From Elmis aenea (taxonomy: Eukaryota > Arthropoda > Insecta > Coleoptera > Elmidae): a DNA stretch of 64,000 bases. A model generated the notes under the pieces. That model was not told the origin of the DNA, did not search any database, and saw only the letters and a list, made by a program, of their open reading frames with translations. Location: positions 17,815,674 through 17,879,673 of the forward strand of contig OX393579.1 of assembly GCA_947652605.1 (NCBI GenBank), in the 5' to 3' direction. How positions within the stretch are numbered: position 1 is the stretch's first letter; each line of letters opens with the position of its first letter. Of the stretch, positions 22,780 to 34,299 are shown piece by piece. Made by a program: the position numbers and the translations under genes.

Positions 22780-24760
22780 AACAGACTTTGTGCAACTAAC
22801 ATTACCATATAATGTTTTTATGATAGTGTTCGTGAAAAAAAAGTTAAGATAAAAAAATATATGCTATTATTAGATATTAGAGGAATATCTAACTTGAAAT
22901 TCTAGATTTGCAACTTTATGCTTTCGGCAATAATAATAATAATAATAATATACTGTATCCTTTTCTTAAAATGTTATTCCTAGATTTCAAACTATAAGTG
23001 AATTCGCTTGAGCAGTTCCCCTTTCATATTTTATTGGACTTGAGGGTCGCAAGCTGTTGTCTGAAAAATTGTCTTAATATAAAACGAAAAATATCTCTAT
23101 TAAATTAAGTGATACTCATAACTTTCAAGATTTCGTTGAAGTATTTGTTAAAATTAACTACAGATTCTTGGAATTACCCGCAATTGTAAAGTATGTGCAT
23201 GAATAAACATTACTTCAAGAAATGTTATTGAACATTCTCGAGAACAAAAAAGGTAAAGTTTTATTTTACAGACATTACTGTAAAATTTTATGTCAGTACT
23301 TTGTGAGGGTAATGTATGTAATCAACATAAGTACTCTATTTTTCGTTCTTTTTGTAACTATTAAGGGTAGATTTTGTTTTTAAGGTAATGTTAATTTCGT
23401 CAAAAATCTTTATTTTTCAAACTGCACCAATAGTATATTATCACATCGCATTTAAACTTAGACTACTTAGACTACTTAGCATTATCTCGAAATAGAAAAA
23501 CTGATTATAGAATCAGTTCTTATAGAAGAAATACCAAGTTGATGATTGTCTATAACAGGCGAAACGTATAATACAAAATCTAATTATATCAGCGTATAAC
23601 ATATTTCCCTAAGAAAGTGTTTTCAATTTTTCGTAATAAAAAGCAAATAACCGAGAAATAATATACATTTTTTTAAAATTTTAGTTTTGCATAAATAACT
23701 TGTGATCAAAGAGGACTATGACACTTTTTTGATTTTAAATTTAGCGCCAAATTACGCAACCTTTTAGATAGGCGATTTTTTTCTTTTGATAATCGAATTG
23801 CCATTTTATTATTTTATATGATAACGTTCGTGAAATCAAAGTCGCATAATAAAAGATCATTAAATTTAAAGCTGGATAACCTTGATTTTTATACTTTAGG
23901 ATTTTAACTTGACTTTTTCAAAAATTATAACATAGGTCTATTGTACCTATTCTTTTATCAATAGGTTATCCATAGATTTTAATCTACAAAAGAATTCGCT
24001 TGAGCGCTTTTAAGGTAGTATACTGTTTCATATTTTATTGGAGTTATTCAACCTTAGGGTTGCAAGCTGTCACTTCAGATATTGTCTTAACATGAAACGA
24101 AAATTTATCTATATTTTATTGCGCGATACTCATAACTTTGAAGATTTCGTTGAAGTATTCGTTAATGTTCTACAAATTCTTGGAATATTCTGCAATTGAA
24201 AAGTATGAGCCTGAGAAACATATTTAGTTAAGGAAATATAATTGAGGACTAATATTTTACAACACAGTAAAACCACGAATAAACATACATATGCTACTAC
24301 TTATATGCGTGAACTGATGTCTATGATTGTACTTTAACGACAACCTCGGCTGCTTTTTTCGTTGTTTTTTCAAAAATTTGTTAATCATGGCAACATTGAT
24401 TTCATCAAAAATCGTCATTTTAAAGTTTCTGAGTTTTTTTTTTGTTAAATTGTATCCAAGTATCTTAGTGTATAGTATCATTGTGTTCATAATTTTTAGC
24501 ACTATCTTACTAAGAAATAATGATCTTAAATACACAAAAGATTATACTAACACACATTCTTATCAACACCATAAATATTTCCAGTTTAACTGAGTTTTTG
24601 AGTTCGCAAGCAATTACGTAACTTATTTTCTTTAACATGGAATATCCTATATTCTTTTTAATTTTTTAGATTCCAATATTTTTTTTTTAAATAATATATT
24701 AGATTTGTTGTACATAAAATCAATACCTTTTGAATTATTTAGGTTTTTTGAAAATCTTAA
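22780..24760. repeat. Diverged ~1-kb direct (tandem) duplication
   Basis: Two consecutive units share ordered landmarks about 1.0 kb apart: GTTCGTGAA (22828 / 23826), GAATTCGCTTGAG (23000 / 23992), TCATATTTTATTGGA (23025 / 24030), GATTTCGTTGAAGTATT (23129 / 24143) and TCATCAAAAATC or TCGTCAAAAATC (~23400 / ~24405). Offsets of 992-1014 bp show small indels. No coding content was recognised. Sequence between 22010 and 22780 may include an even more decayed unit. Confidence 0.6.
22928..22951. repeat. (AAT)n microsatellite
   Basis: About eight uninterrupted AAT triplets in the first unit of the 1-kb duplication. It is absent from the second unit. Confidence 0.85.
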
Positions 24761-25360
24761 CAGACACAGAACTTTCGCAAAATATTAGATATTATTCCAC
24801 AACTTAACGATGTCAATAAAAATAATTTGGAAATTTTCTTACTTAAACTCTGACAAGGGGTTCTAGTAAGATAAACATTCAAAATAATACCTATATAAGC
24901 TTGCTGGTTGTTTGACTCGGTCCATATTGCGAAACAATTTGATTGCCATTAAGTCTTTTCAGTCTTAAATTAATATTCTTTAAGTTGTGGCTGTATTAAT
25001 GATAAATAAAAAAAGTTATGTTTAAAAAAAATTACTTATTAATGTTTAAAGTGAAGTAATATGGACCGGGCAAATAAACAACCTATATATTATTTTAAAG
25101 TTTAACTAATCAAAACCCATTTTCAGAGTGTTAATAACAAAACTCAAAAACTATTTTTTACTGGCATTAATATTAATATTTGTTTAAAGTTTTGCATCTA
25201 TTCAAACTTTGAAAAAACGTAACTAATTAAAAAATTATAATTTTATGTACAATACTCTTAGTATGTTTTTGAAAGTAAATTAATTTTGAAATACTAAAAA
25301 CGAAAAACATACACAGTAATCTTTTTTTTTAAGTTACATATCGGCACACAGAAACAAAAC
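24761..25360. other. AT-rich intronic sequence, nothing recognised
   Basis: Lies within the intron between the two exons. No repeat ends, RNA or exon candidates. Confidence 0.5.
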
Positions 25361-25361
25361 A

Positions 25362-25930
25362 CCTAAGCTGGATCCACATCAATAAAAATGTATGTTGTAT
25401 TTTGTATTTCAAATTCAACAAAAATATTTGCGGCGCAAATTTAAATCTGGTTAAGTATTTTACCACGTAAATAGTTATCTTGTGTGTTGTACGGGCAAAT
25501 CCGCTTGTGCACGTTTGTTTATGCAGAGCTCAACAGTTTGCTGATAGAGAGCCTGTTGTTATAAAATGGAGTGGAGTTTTCACTTTCTTTGTGCGATGTA
25601 AATAATCCGATGTAATTATGAACAATGCACATTTCTTTTTTAAAAAATGAGACAAGATCAATCAACAATTTACGTAGTAAAATGAAACAAAACTACAGGT
25701 GCACTCAGAATCAAGTCCACATTGACACGACTGTGCGCCGCAAATCTCTTTGAAGTTGACTAAAAACCGACAGCACGATGGATAGCGTGCGTTGTTCGTC
25801 ATGAAATTATTTGTGTGCATTTCTATGCGGCGCACAGTCCACACCAACAAAAATTTCGACGAACACGAGCAAATTTGTGTCAAATAAAACGCACAACGCA
25901 CATTTTTATTGATGTGGATCCAGCTTTAGG
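25362..25930. mobile_element. ~570-bp TIR element (CCTAAGCTGGATCCACATC ends)
   Basis: The left end CCTAAGCTGGATCCACATC is mirrored by GATGTGGATCCAGCTTTAGG, with similarity extending ~35 bp (AATAAAAATGT). A second inverted pair inside (ACTGTGCGCCGC and GCGGCGCACAGT) encloses the sequence that yields a cysteine-rich minus frame of 79 codons; I regard that frame as fortuitous. Flanking bases give no clear target duplication. Confidence 0.7.
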
Positions 25931-27425
25931 TTATGCTATTGTTCATCAACAACTTTTTGCTAAAACTTTGTTCCTTTGATTATTAAGTGAAATATAAAGG
26001 AAATCGCTCTAAGTGGACACCCTCTACTTTTGGTTTCATAAAAAAACATATTTTGTAGAAATTTTATATTTTTCACCCTCCGTTTAGTTTTACCGGATAC
26101 CCATCGCTTCTAATTAGTGCGCTTAATCAATTATTACGTAAAAGTAATCAATTAAATATTGTTCTTTTTTTATCACCGCGCAACTTTCATTAAATATTTA
26201 AACATTCGATTTTTTTTTAAACTAAAGTTAATGACAATTTTTTTTAAGTAGGTTGAATCTTCCGTGCGCTCGTATAAGAGAATCTATTTTATAATATCCC
26301 TCGGAAAGTGGCCGTAACAAATTATCTACTTGATCGTTACCTATCTTATTCAAACTAGTTTCACAGTTGTGCAGATTTTGTGATAGAAAAAAAATCCCAT
26401 CTCAATGACAATTGCCACAAAAACGTTTTAAAAACAGCTCACGCTAGCCTTTTAAAATATTGTGAATTGGCTTAACAGCAGGTATTGGAAATCCGAGCTG
26501 TCCTTTCTTGCTTTGTTTTCTTTCGTCTTTTTTTGCGCATCGATAGCTTTTAAATGCCATTCATTGATTAATTGCCTCTTGTACTTATTCTAATCCCGTT
26601 CTTGCTATGTATTTTTTGTCGTTTTATCGGCATGACCGTTTTTCTGAAGCATATCATTTTTATTAACTGGCACCTTTTTGCTACGCCAGGATTTATAATT
26701 GTCAATTGTATGAGACGAACTTTCATTACCGATATGCACAAAACTTCTGTCTACATATATTATTGATAAATATTTAAAAACAATATGGACACTATACTTT
26801 CTTTAAAAATTGGCAGCATTTCATTTGCCCCCAAGTTTTCCTGTTAAATGATTTTAAATTTACATATATTATTGAGGTTAAATTGTAACCTGTACTTTTG
26901 GAGGAAAAATTAAAACGAATACGAGCTGAAACATAAAACTTCGTTGGTCCAGAACTTATTGATCTGCACTACCCAGAAATGCAATGAAAGCAACTTAATG
27001 TTTCAGGAGATCATAAACAGTTAATTTAATTTGAGCTGTTAAAATCCAATAAAAAATAAATTCCAAACTACATTGTCAGTGATTAAACAGTTTAAAGCGT
27101 GCGTTACCGAAAGGATTATCGAACAAGCTTTCAGAGAAACATTTAAACTGATGACGCTCGATCGCATCTGTTATTAGCAACTATGGCAATTCTAAATAAC
27201 CTAAAATTGTAAAACAAAAACAGCTTAACTTGAAAGCATCGAAGTGTTTTTGAAGTTTTAAAGTGATCAAACGGTAAATTTCCAATAATCCTTTAGGCTG
27301 TACGATTTTAGACAATGATAATCTTTTATAAATTAAAATTGCTCAATAGGATTTTTTTGCTGTCTGGAGTTGGCGCTATATTATAGTCCCGCAAATAAAC
27401 AGCTTTAATAAAAGATAAAAGAATG
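25931..27425. other. AT-rich intronic sequence, no gene recognised
   Basis: Part of the 15.4-kb intron. Only short frames without domain features. Confidence 0.5.
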
Positions 27426-27433
27426 TTTTCAGC

Positions 27434-27500
27434 AGGGATGCGAACAGTAAAAAAATAACGTATTAGTTCCAGTTACCAACACAGTAAATTTTAATATTTT
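27434..27500. mobile_element. Possible hAT-type left end (CAGGGATGCGAACAG)
   Basis: CAGGGATGCGAACAGTAAAA resembles hAT termini by the CAGGG start and the following GAAC..GTAA text. No right end or duplication found, so it may be a fragment or chance. Confidence 0.25.
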
Positions 27501-27713
27501 AGTTTTGTTGCGATAAAAGGTATATAATTTTTTACGATTCGATGGCAATTTGGCAAAAACATGACTTTTTAAATTACTAATAGAGAGTAAAAACATTGCA
27601 CGAAAAAATACACATCCACTTGCTGTATAGGTATAAAAAATAAATTACAAAAAATATACAGGTTGTCTTGCAAACAAGAAAATAGGCAATTAACATTGTA
27701 CATACCTATTAGG

Positions 27714-27775
27714 CACGAGTGGAAAGTTGCGCACGGAGCCGCGTAGCGCCAAGTGCGTGTTTCCACGAGTGCGTG
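27714..27775. repeat. GC-rich hairpin with CACGAGT words
   Basis: GCACGAGTGGAAA is mirrored by TTTCCACGAGTGC about 35 bp later. The loop (GCGCACGGAGCCGCGTAGCGCC) is unusually GC-rich. The CACGAGT word links it to the hairpin at 19931. Confidence 0.5.
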
Positions 27776-27893
27776 ATTGCTTTACTCGTGTTATGTAGCT
27801 TACTTTTTCAACGAACACAAAATATACACTATTTTATCGGTTTTCTGGCTAATAGTAAACACACTTGTACGTACGCTGTTAATTTTTAAGTTT

Positions 27894-28064
27894 AACGTGA
27901 ATTTACTTTGATCATTTTTAGAAAACTGTGCTTTTTGATTACCGTGCGTAAGGACCCTCTTACTATACATGCAGGTTGGGTATAACGTTTGTTTACTTTG
28001 ATCATTTCTAGAAAACTGCGCTTTTGCTTACAGTGCGTAAAGACCCACTACTATGCATGCAGGC
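27894..28064. repeat. Tandem duplication of ~85-90 bp
   Basis: Two adjacent copies, starting 27894 and 27984, share TTTACTTTGATCATTT.TAG, AAAACTG.GCTTTT, AGTGCGTAA.GACCC and TGCAGG in order. They differ at about 10-15 percent of positions. Confidence 0.75.
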
Positions 28065-28089
28065 TCTACAGTAATATTTATTTACAGAT

Positions 28090-28600
28090 GAGGTAGCAGA
28101 AAAAAACTTAGCATTTGCAGATTATGTGGTGCTATTAGCTAAAAGCGAAAAGGACTTGCAATTCAATCTAGACGTGTACGTACCCATGCTCACGTAGTTC
28201 AGAAACTTGGACACTAACTCAAAAACAAAAACAAAGAATACAGGTACAGGAAATGAGATTTCTGAGAAGAATAGAGGGATGTAGACTGATTGATAAAATC
28301 AGTAACGAAAAAATCCGAAATAACCTAGGAGTAACAGATATTAAAAAAAGGATCGAGACGAATCAATTAAGATGGCTTGGACATCTACTACGCATGCCAG
28401 AAAGTAGATACGCGTAAATAGGATGGAGAGGGAAAAAGAAATAAAGGAAGACTAAGAATAAAATGGGAAAAATAAGTGAAGAAGAGAATAGAAGAAAAAT
28501 GAGTCAGCTGGAGAGATGTGCCACAATTAGACCTCTTGCAAAGTAAACTGAACTGTGACGCAGAAACCAAAACTCGTCTCAAGCGTTAATTACTACGCCA
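28090..28600 (+). pseudogene. LINE reverse transcriptase/C-terminal relic, internally deleted
   Basis: From about 28108 the frame reads NLAFADYVVLLAKSEKDLQ, the reverse-transcriptase active-site region with the second catalytic Asp changed (FADY for FADD). After ~30 residues it jumps to SSETWTLTQKQKQRIQ..EMRFLRRIEG (from ~28197) and NQLRWLGHLLRMPESR (from ~28350). The latter is the conserved C-terminal R-W-L-G-H-L.R-M block of insect non-LTR elements. Roughly 0.35-0.4 kb that should separate the two blocks is missing. Stops and shifts follow. Identification rests on motif memory. Confidence 0.7.
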
Positions 28601-28723
28601 CCTAAAAACATACGTCTATTTCATCAATGGGTTATAACCTATAATAATAAAACGTTTTTAGAAAGTTCTACATTTCAAACGCGATTCTCTCTTTTGGCGC
28701 ATTTCGCGGTTCAGTTTACCTTA

Positions 28724-28830
28724 CCAGACCTCTAGCTAACGATAGGCAGAAGTGGAGAAACATAATACAGAAATAGAAAAGCATACCTCGACATCGAAAG
28801 GTACAAGCGGAACCGATTAGGAAGAAGAAA
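28724..28830 (+). repeat. LINE 3'-end fragment
   Basis: Reads NDRQKWRNIIQ and then CCTCGACATCGAAAGGTACA, CGGAACCGATTAGGAAGAAG. The same nucleotide tail, ~90 percent similar, occurs inverted at 44910-44955. It probably belongs to the LINE relic just upstream. Confidence 0.6.
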
Positions 28831-28949
28831 TTATCATATTTTAAAATAATATCTTAAATTAAAATACGTACCTATAGTAATAGTACCATAGGATGCGCAT
28901 TGCGCAATAATTTTATTTTTCTATTTACACCATTAACTTTCATATTAGT

Positions 28950-29620
28950 TAAACTGGCGAGCAAAAATCCACGAGAACGTTCAAAACAATATTAAATTTC
29001 TATATTCGAGTTTGCAAGTGGGTTTTATTGCTATATAAATGAATGCGAAAGAGTTAAGTTACCAAAAGCAACATTGGTTCTATTAAAGAGATTATTAAAG
29101 ACGGAAATAAAACCAGCTACGTGGTTATAAAACATCAAGTAAATATTGCATCCTCAGCCGTAAGAACAATCCTCAACGAATACTTGCAAAATATGTGACA
29201 GTCTCCAAAAAACAGATTTTCTTATAATACCTTAAATGTTTTTATCAATGTAAGACCGATGTTTTTCAAAATTGTCACAGATGATGAAACTTTTTTTTTA
29301 TGTATCTTTTTGTCAACAACGTTCTGTATGAATTTACGAGGATGAGCAAATTCCGAACTCCAAAATGTGTTAAACAGAAAATAAGTCTTTATTTGTATCT
29401 TTAATACAGGACTTTACTTTTTTATCAGCCTAATAATATTTCGCCCCTAGATATTGAACCGGCGTCGCATGTCACGATAAATGTATCCGTTAATTCCTAG
29501 AATTCCTGACAAATTGAGTCACAACAGCTCCGAGAAATGAGCCACAAATACAAAACGACGAAGAGTATCTTACTACACCACTATTAGAATATAACACCAT
29601 CTTATTTAACAGAAAACTGT
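28950..29620 (+). pseudogene. Possible mariner/Tc1 transposase relic
   Basis: Weak sequence hints only. IGSIKEIIKDGNKTSY with ASSAVRTILNEYLQNM at ~29075-29195 resembles an N-terminal helix-turn-helix. IVTDDETFF at ~29272 resembles the first catalytic-Asp region of mariner transposases (.V.(T/G)DE(T/K)). No clear second Asp or terminal repeats. GGCGAGCAAAAATCCACG at ~28958 could be an old terminus. Several shifts and stops. Confidence 0.3.
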
Positions 29621-30840
29621 TCACAAATATCTCAAAGCCGTTTTGTTTCTACAAAATTACCAAAGAATCCCCTATAAAAACGTTAACAAATGTATTACTT
29701 AATATCATAATTTGGAAATCCATTAAGCACAGCATCGAATCAAAAATTTAATTTTACTTTTAATGTAAAAAAACTTTGCGTGACAGCCTTAATTAGATTT
29801 CGCGATGTCAAAAGCCTGTATCTAACTTAAAAACTAAGTTAATTTTGAGCGCTTTTCTTTACAACGGTTTCAAACTTATCAAAAGCGTATAAAATGAGAA
29901 AAGTATCACTAATTAGTTCATTTTAAATTTTTCATCGTTTCGTTAAATAACAAGTTCTAAAAATAGGGAGTGGGAAATTTCAGTAACTTTATATTGTATT
30001 TAATTGTAGCATATTCTGTTCCGTACCACATTTCACATTTATATTTCAGTTTGTAAAATCATACTGGAAAAGGGAAGCACTGGTGCTCGGATTGTACTGT
30101 GCTTACAATGAGTTTAAAAGGACAAATTCTCATCAATTTTGCAACAGGATCTAAAAATATTTCGTTGTTGCAAGTTATCTCTTTGATGTAACACTAAAAC
30201 CTATAAAATGGACAGTGACGTAGCTAGGGAAACAAAAGCTGATGTAAAATAATCTCCCGTTGCTCATTTATTCTTAAACGTTTAGTTCCAAATGCAATGA
30301 GCAGGTGTACACGTGCCAAAGTATATATTTGACCCTTCCTAAACTCACGTCATTTGCATGTTCGACATTTATAGATCCACAAATTGTGACCAAGTGTACG
30401 TTGACCTATTTTCTGTACTGCGTAATAACCAATAGTTGGGTATATAATGGATCTACTCCTTAACTGGAGTATAAAGTGATAATGAAATATGTGGACGAAT
30501 ATCAATTTATTAAGAAGTATGCTTTGTTACGATTTTAAAAAGGATTTAAGTGCTTATAAGTGCAAGGAAAATTTTGATTTAAATTGGTAAACAGAAGTAT
30601 CTTGTTGGCTATAATTTACCACTGCTATAACGAATTTGAAGAAGTTCTGTTCACAAAATTTGGCAAAACGTCCGCCAACAGCTACCCTACTGGTGTTGTA
30701 GATTACAACTAATCTAGTATAACATTGAGCAATTTTTCCCTAATAGTATGTTAAGCTAAAGTGTTTACTGAGTTTACCCATTTGTCTTCTCAGGTTGCTC
30801 TGGTTTGATACACATAAACAAAACGCACTATGCTCTGCTG
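29621..30840. other. AT-rich intronic sequence, no gene recognised
   Basis: No coding motif or transposon end supported within the first intron here. Confidence 0.5.
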
Positions 30841-30844
30841 TGGG

Positions 30845-31190
30845 TCCACTGAACTAATTTCACTAAACTAATTCAAATGGTTTAGTCCTTTTGAGTCTTT
30901 TAACAATCCTACGCTGGTAGAGCAGTTGGATTGCTTCAGTGCTAACATGATTGTGAAGCCTCTCCTCATGCTTCTGTGCAAATTTTTTGGCTTCGTCAGC
31001 AACCATTTCCACACCTAGGTCTCTGTGAAGGTCACAATTTCTTATGTACCAGGGAGCATTTACAATACTCCTCAGAACTTTGTTTTGGAACCTTTGTATA
31101 ATTTCGACATTACTCTTGCTAGCACACCCCCACAATTGTTTCCTGTATAACCAAAAAGGTTTTAGTACCTGTTTATATATCATGGGTTTA
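30845..31190 (-). pseudogene. Jockey-type LINE, C-terminal fragment
   Basis: A minus frame of 106 codons reads IYKQVLKPFWLYRKQLWGCA, SKSNVEIIQRFQNKVLRSIV, NAPWYIRN, LHRDLGVEMV, HEERLHNH and RLKRTKPFELV. This is the region after the reverse transcriptase of Jockey-clade non-LTR elements (LLLYK..LKP.W.YG.QLWG...). It is open throughout but truncated at its 5' side near 31190. The 3' trailer (AGCAGAGCATAGTG on the minus strand) resembles that of the copy at 41365. It lies opposite to the direction of the FN3 gene, in its intron. Confidence 0.75.
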
Positions 31191-31665
31191 TTACGTGTTG
31201 GAACGTTGGAACAGCTACCGGAAAAAAAACATTTCTATTAACACCCAAAAACTATTTTCTTTGCAGTGTATTTCATAGATAATAAATTTTATAATTAGTA
31301 ATTACACTTTCAACTAACTAAACTCTGGGCAACTGAAACAAAAAAATATTTTTTCATGAAATTTTTATTTTCTACTCCAAAGTTTTTAATTTTTTTCTGT
31401 ATTTTTTTTTAACAAAATAAATCTATTGCCCTGTCTTTCGACTTCGGTATACTTATATGCTTTAATAAGATAATTATCTGTGCCTATTTATTTTAAAATC
31501 GAGTAATGACTTATAAGAAAATTGCAACAAAAAAAAGTTTCTGACAGCTGAGGTTACTAAAACAATTAGTATAAGAAATCTTAAACTTGTGTAGGTGACA
31601 CATAATGGCCATCGTGTTGCATGCACAAACAACAACAATACAAATCGTTTTGTACAAGTATAATA
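31191..31665. other. AT-rich intronic sequence, nothing recognised
   Basis: No supported feature. Confidence 0.5.
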
Positions 31666-31669
31666 TTAA

Positions 31670-32810
31670 GTTTGAAGAAAGTAACGGGAAGGTGGTCATT
31701 GGGTTTATAAAGAAAACTCTTTACATCTGCTAAATATTTCGAGCCTATATTTGACCCTTCATCGGTAGCGATGAGCGAGGATAATTGGAAGCAGTATTAT
31801 AATAAACATTTAAGTTTTCAAAGATAAAATTTACATTGAAGTTACTTGGTACTTGATTGAAATTCGTTTAAATTTATTTTGATGAGCACATGGAATTTTT
31901 CTTAAAATTGTAGTTTTGACAGTATAAATGAAAAATTGAAAGTTAAAATTATAGAAAAATCGCCATATATCGTTAATTAACCAAAAATTACGACCATGTA
32001 GTAGTTTAAATAGAATGACGGGATAGTGGTCCTTAGGTTTATAAAGAAAACTCTTTACATCAGCTAAATATTTCTGATCTTTATTTGATCCTTCATCGGT
32101 AGCGATGAGCGAGGATGTTTAAAAGCAACAAACAGGTGAACATTAAAAAAAAATTCTCGAAGATGAAATGGTTAAAATTCATGGAAGTACTTCATTAAAA
32201 TTTGCTTGAATTATTAATCGTCGACACATGTGTTTTCTCTTGAATAAAAATAAATTGAAATTTGAAAAATTTAAAATTGAAGCTATAAAGAGAAAATCAA
32301 CATGTGGATTCGTTGAAAATTTGTCACTTTATCCCTAGGATAGATCAACATCCAATAAATAAAAGGTACGAAGGATGATGTTAAACATAATAAAAGTTTA
32401 CGACGGCACGATCAAAACAGTTAACACATATTTAATTTAAATTAAAACAGATTCATTATAGCGTGGCAACCATCGCTTCTTGATGTGCAGAATCAGCGAT
32501 TCTATAATTTTAACTTTCAATTTTTCATTTATACTGTCAAAACTTCAATTTTAAGAAAAATTCCATGTGCTCATCAAAATAAATTTAAACGAATTTCAAT
32601 CAAGTACCAAGTAACTTCAATGTAAATTTTATCTTCAAAAACTTTAATGTTTATTATAATACTGCTTCCAATTATCCTCGCTCATCGCTATCGATGAAGG
32701 GTCAAATATAGACTCGAAATATTTAGCAGATGTAAAGAGTTTTCTTTATAAACCCAATGACCACCTTCCCGTTACTTTCTTTAAACTACTTTATGGTCGT
32801 AATTTCTGGT
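31670..32810. repeat. ~300-bp repeat in three copies, direct and inverted
   Basis: Copy A (about 31670-31960) and an inverted copy (about 32500-32805) are nearly identical. They share AAAGTAACGGGAAGGTGGTC, GGGTTTATAAAGAAAACTC, ACCCTTCATCG.TAGCGATGA and GAGCACATGGAATTTTTC. A third, diverged copy in direct orientation (31980-32300) has GACGGGATAGTGGTCCTTAG, the same TTTATAAAGAAAACTC and GCGATGAGCGAGGAT. A and its inverse would form a ~300-bp stem with a ~540-bp loop. No coding potential; class unknown. Confidence 0.75.
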
Positions 32811-33273
32811 TCATAAAATATTAAGCTTTTACGTTAAAAAAATTAGAAAAAGGTTTTCAAATTACTATGAATGTTCTAACAACAAACCCATTATAGACAA
32901 TATAGACAGGCAGTTGTTTTAGAGACAAAAACTAATTTGCACCGTAAAAGTTAAAGAAAACTTAATACCAGTTACCCTGAATTTTCTTTGAAAGTTTAAT
33001 TTTCGCTCCAATAATTTCAAAATTTAGTCTGGTACTAATTTTGTTTCGTACTTTGCCGCATTTAAGTTTGTTATGTTCTGGGTTTCTACAAAAATCATTG
33101 GCTTTTTTTATAAGCAAAAGAACTAATTTTTATAATGTATTTTTGCCTTTTAGTTACAATATTTCCACGTTCACTGTGCAGTCAAACAATTTTGAACATT
33201 TTAAATCTTGTGTGACGCTAGTCTCTATTATTACGAAATAGGGATCACTGTTGCTAAACACTGAATGTCCATA
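32811..33273. other. AT-rich intronic sequence, nothing recognised
   Basis: Short frames only. Confidence 0.5.
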
Positions 33274-33275
33274 TA

Positions 33276-33792
33276 CAGGGTGTAGACTCGGATCACGCAA
33301 CATAGCGATTTCAATGGTAAAATTTTAAAAGTCGAATTCTTGCTCCGCTAATTATTTTAGAAAAAAAGTGCAAATACGTTTTTTGTAGAGAAAAAAATTC
33401 TGTATCCATAAATGTAATCAAAATAACTTTTTTATTTTCCAATAACTGAAAACTATGCAAATTAAAAAACGCGTTTGGACAGAAATCTGTAGTGCCTTGG
33501 AATTATGGTATGACAACTGCCCAGCCTAATGTCACTTATACTGTCACTTTGACGCGAAATTCATTCTTAATTATCCTTTATATTTTATCAAACATTTATT
33601 TTACACAATTAGTTATGTTTTCATTGCAAGATATAATAAAAATGATATTTAAGAATAAACTTCAAACGTCAAAGTGACAGTAAGTGTTAGTAAGATGGGC
33701 AGTTGTCGTAGCATAATTCCAAGGCACTACAGATTTTCGCGAAAACGCGTTTTTTAATTTGCTTATTTTGCGTGATCCGAGTCTACACCCTG
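33276..33792. mobile_element. 517-bp MITE (CAGGGTGTAGACTCGGATC ends)
   Basis: Left end CAGGGTGTAGACTCGGATCA is mirrored exactly by TGATCCGAGTCTACACCCTG, with TA on each side. Subterminal ACGCGTTTT words and TGTAGTGCCTTGGAATTATG are also mirrored, so the arms are ~200 bp with a short AT-rich centre. A truncated relative occupies 37942-38205. No coding capacity. Confidence 0.85.
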
Positions 33793-34291
33793 TATATTCG
33801 TACAACGTACAACTGCATGAAATTTAATTATAAAGGTACAGTAATTGATTTAATGGATGAATATCATGCATCAGCAGCTGGATATAATTAAACGTGTTCA
33901 GGGATGTAGGATAAATTAGTTTTTCTCCGTATTGGAATGTAATTATTTCCGGTTGAAAATATTGTATCACAAGTTTTTTGTTTCTACGCAACACACAACA
34001 TAATTGAAAACGGAAAATTTAATTTTAGGCTATTTTTTATTCTCTGTAATTACTACATTTCATTAAAATAAATGATAATCCTAACAACTTTCATGACTCT
34101 CGTATCTTCAGCAGTAGTTAAAACGAAGTAAATAAAATTACTTCTAATTTTAAAAAACGTAATTAATTTTAATGAAACTTTTGATCCTAATATTTTTTTG
34201 TAGTTTATTCTACAAAGAGTATTAAGTAAATGAGTTTTAACTTTACGCGTGTAGAGAAAACATCCAACGATGATTCCTCCTATTTACGACG
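33793..34291. other. AT-rich intronic sequence, nothing recognised
   Basis: No supported feature. Confidence 0.5.
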
Positions 34292-34299
34292 GTTCTAAC

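Noticed and set aside
24257..24593. Overlapping + and - frames rich in Phe, Ile, Lys and Asn
   Set aside because: Composition-driven frames in AT-rich tandem repeat sequence; no membrane-protein features beyond base composition.
25662..25901. Minus frame of 79 codons with many cysteines, looking like a small secreted peptide
   Set aside because: It starts without a convincing signal peptide, lies wholly inside a TIR element, and part of its sequence is an inverted repeat (GTGCGCCGC pair). Cysteine codons come from the repeat.
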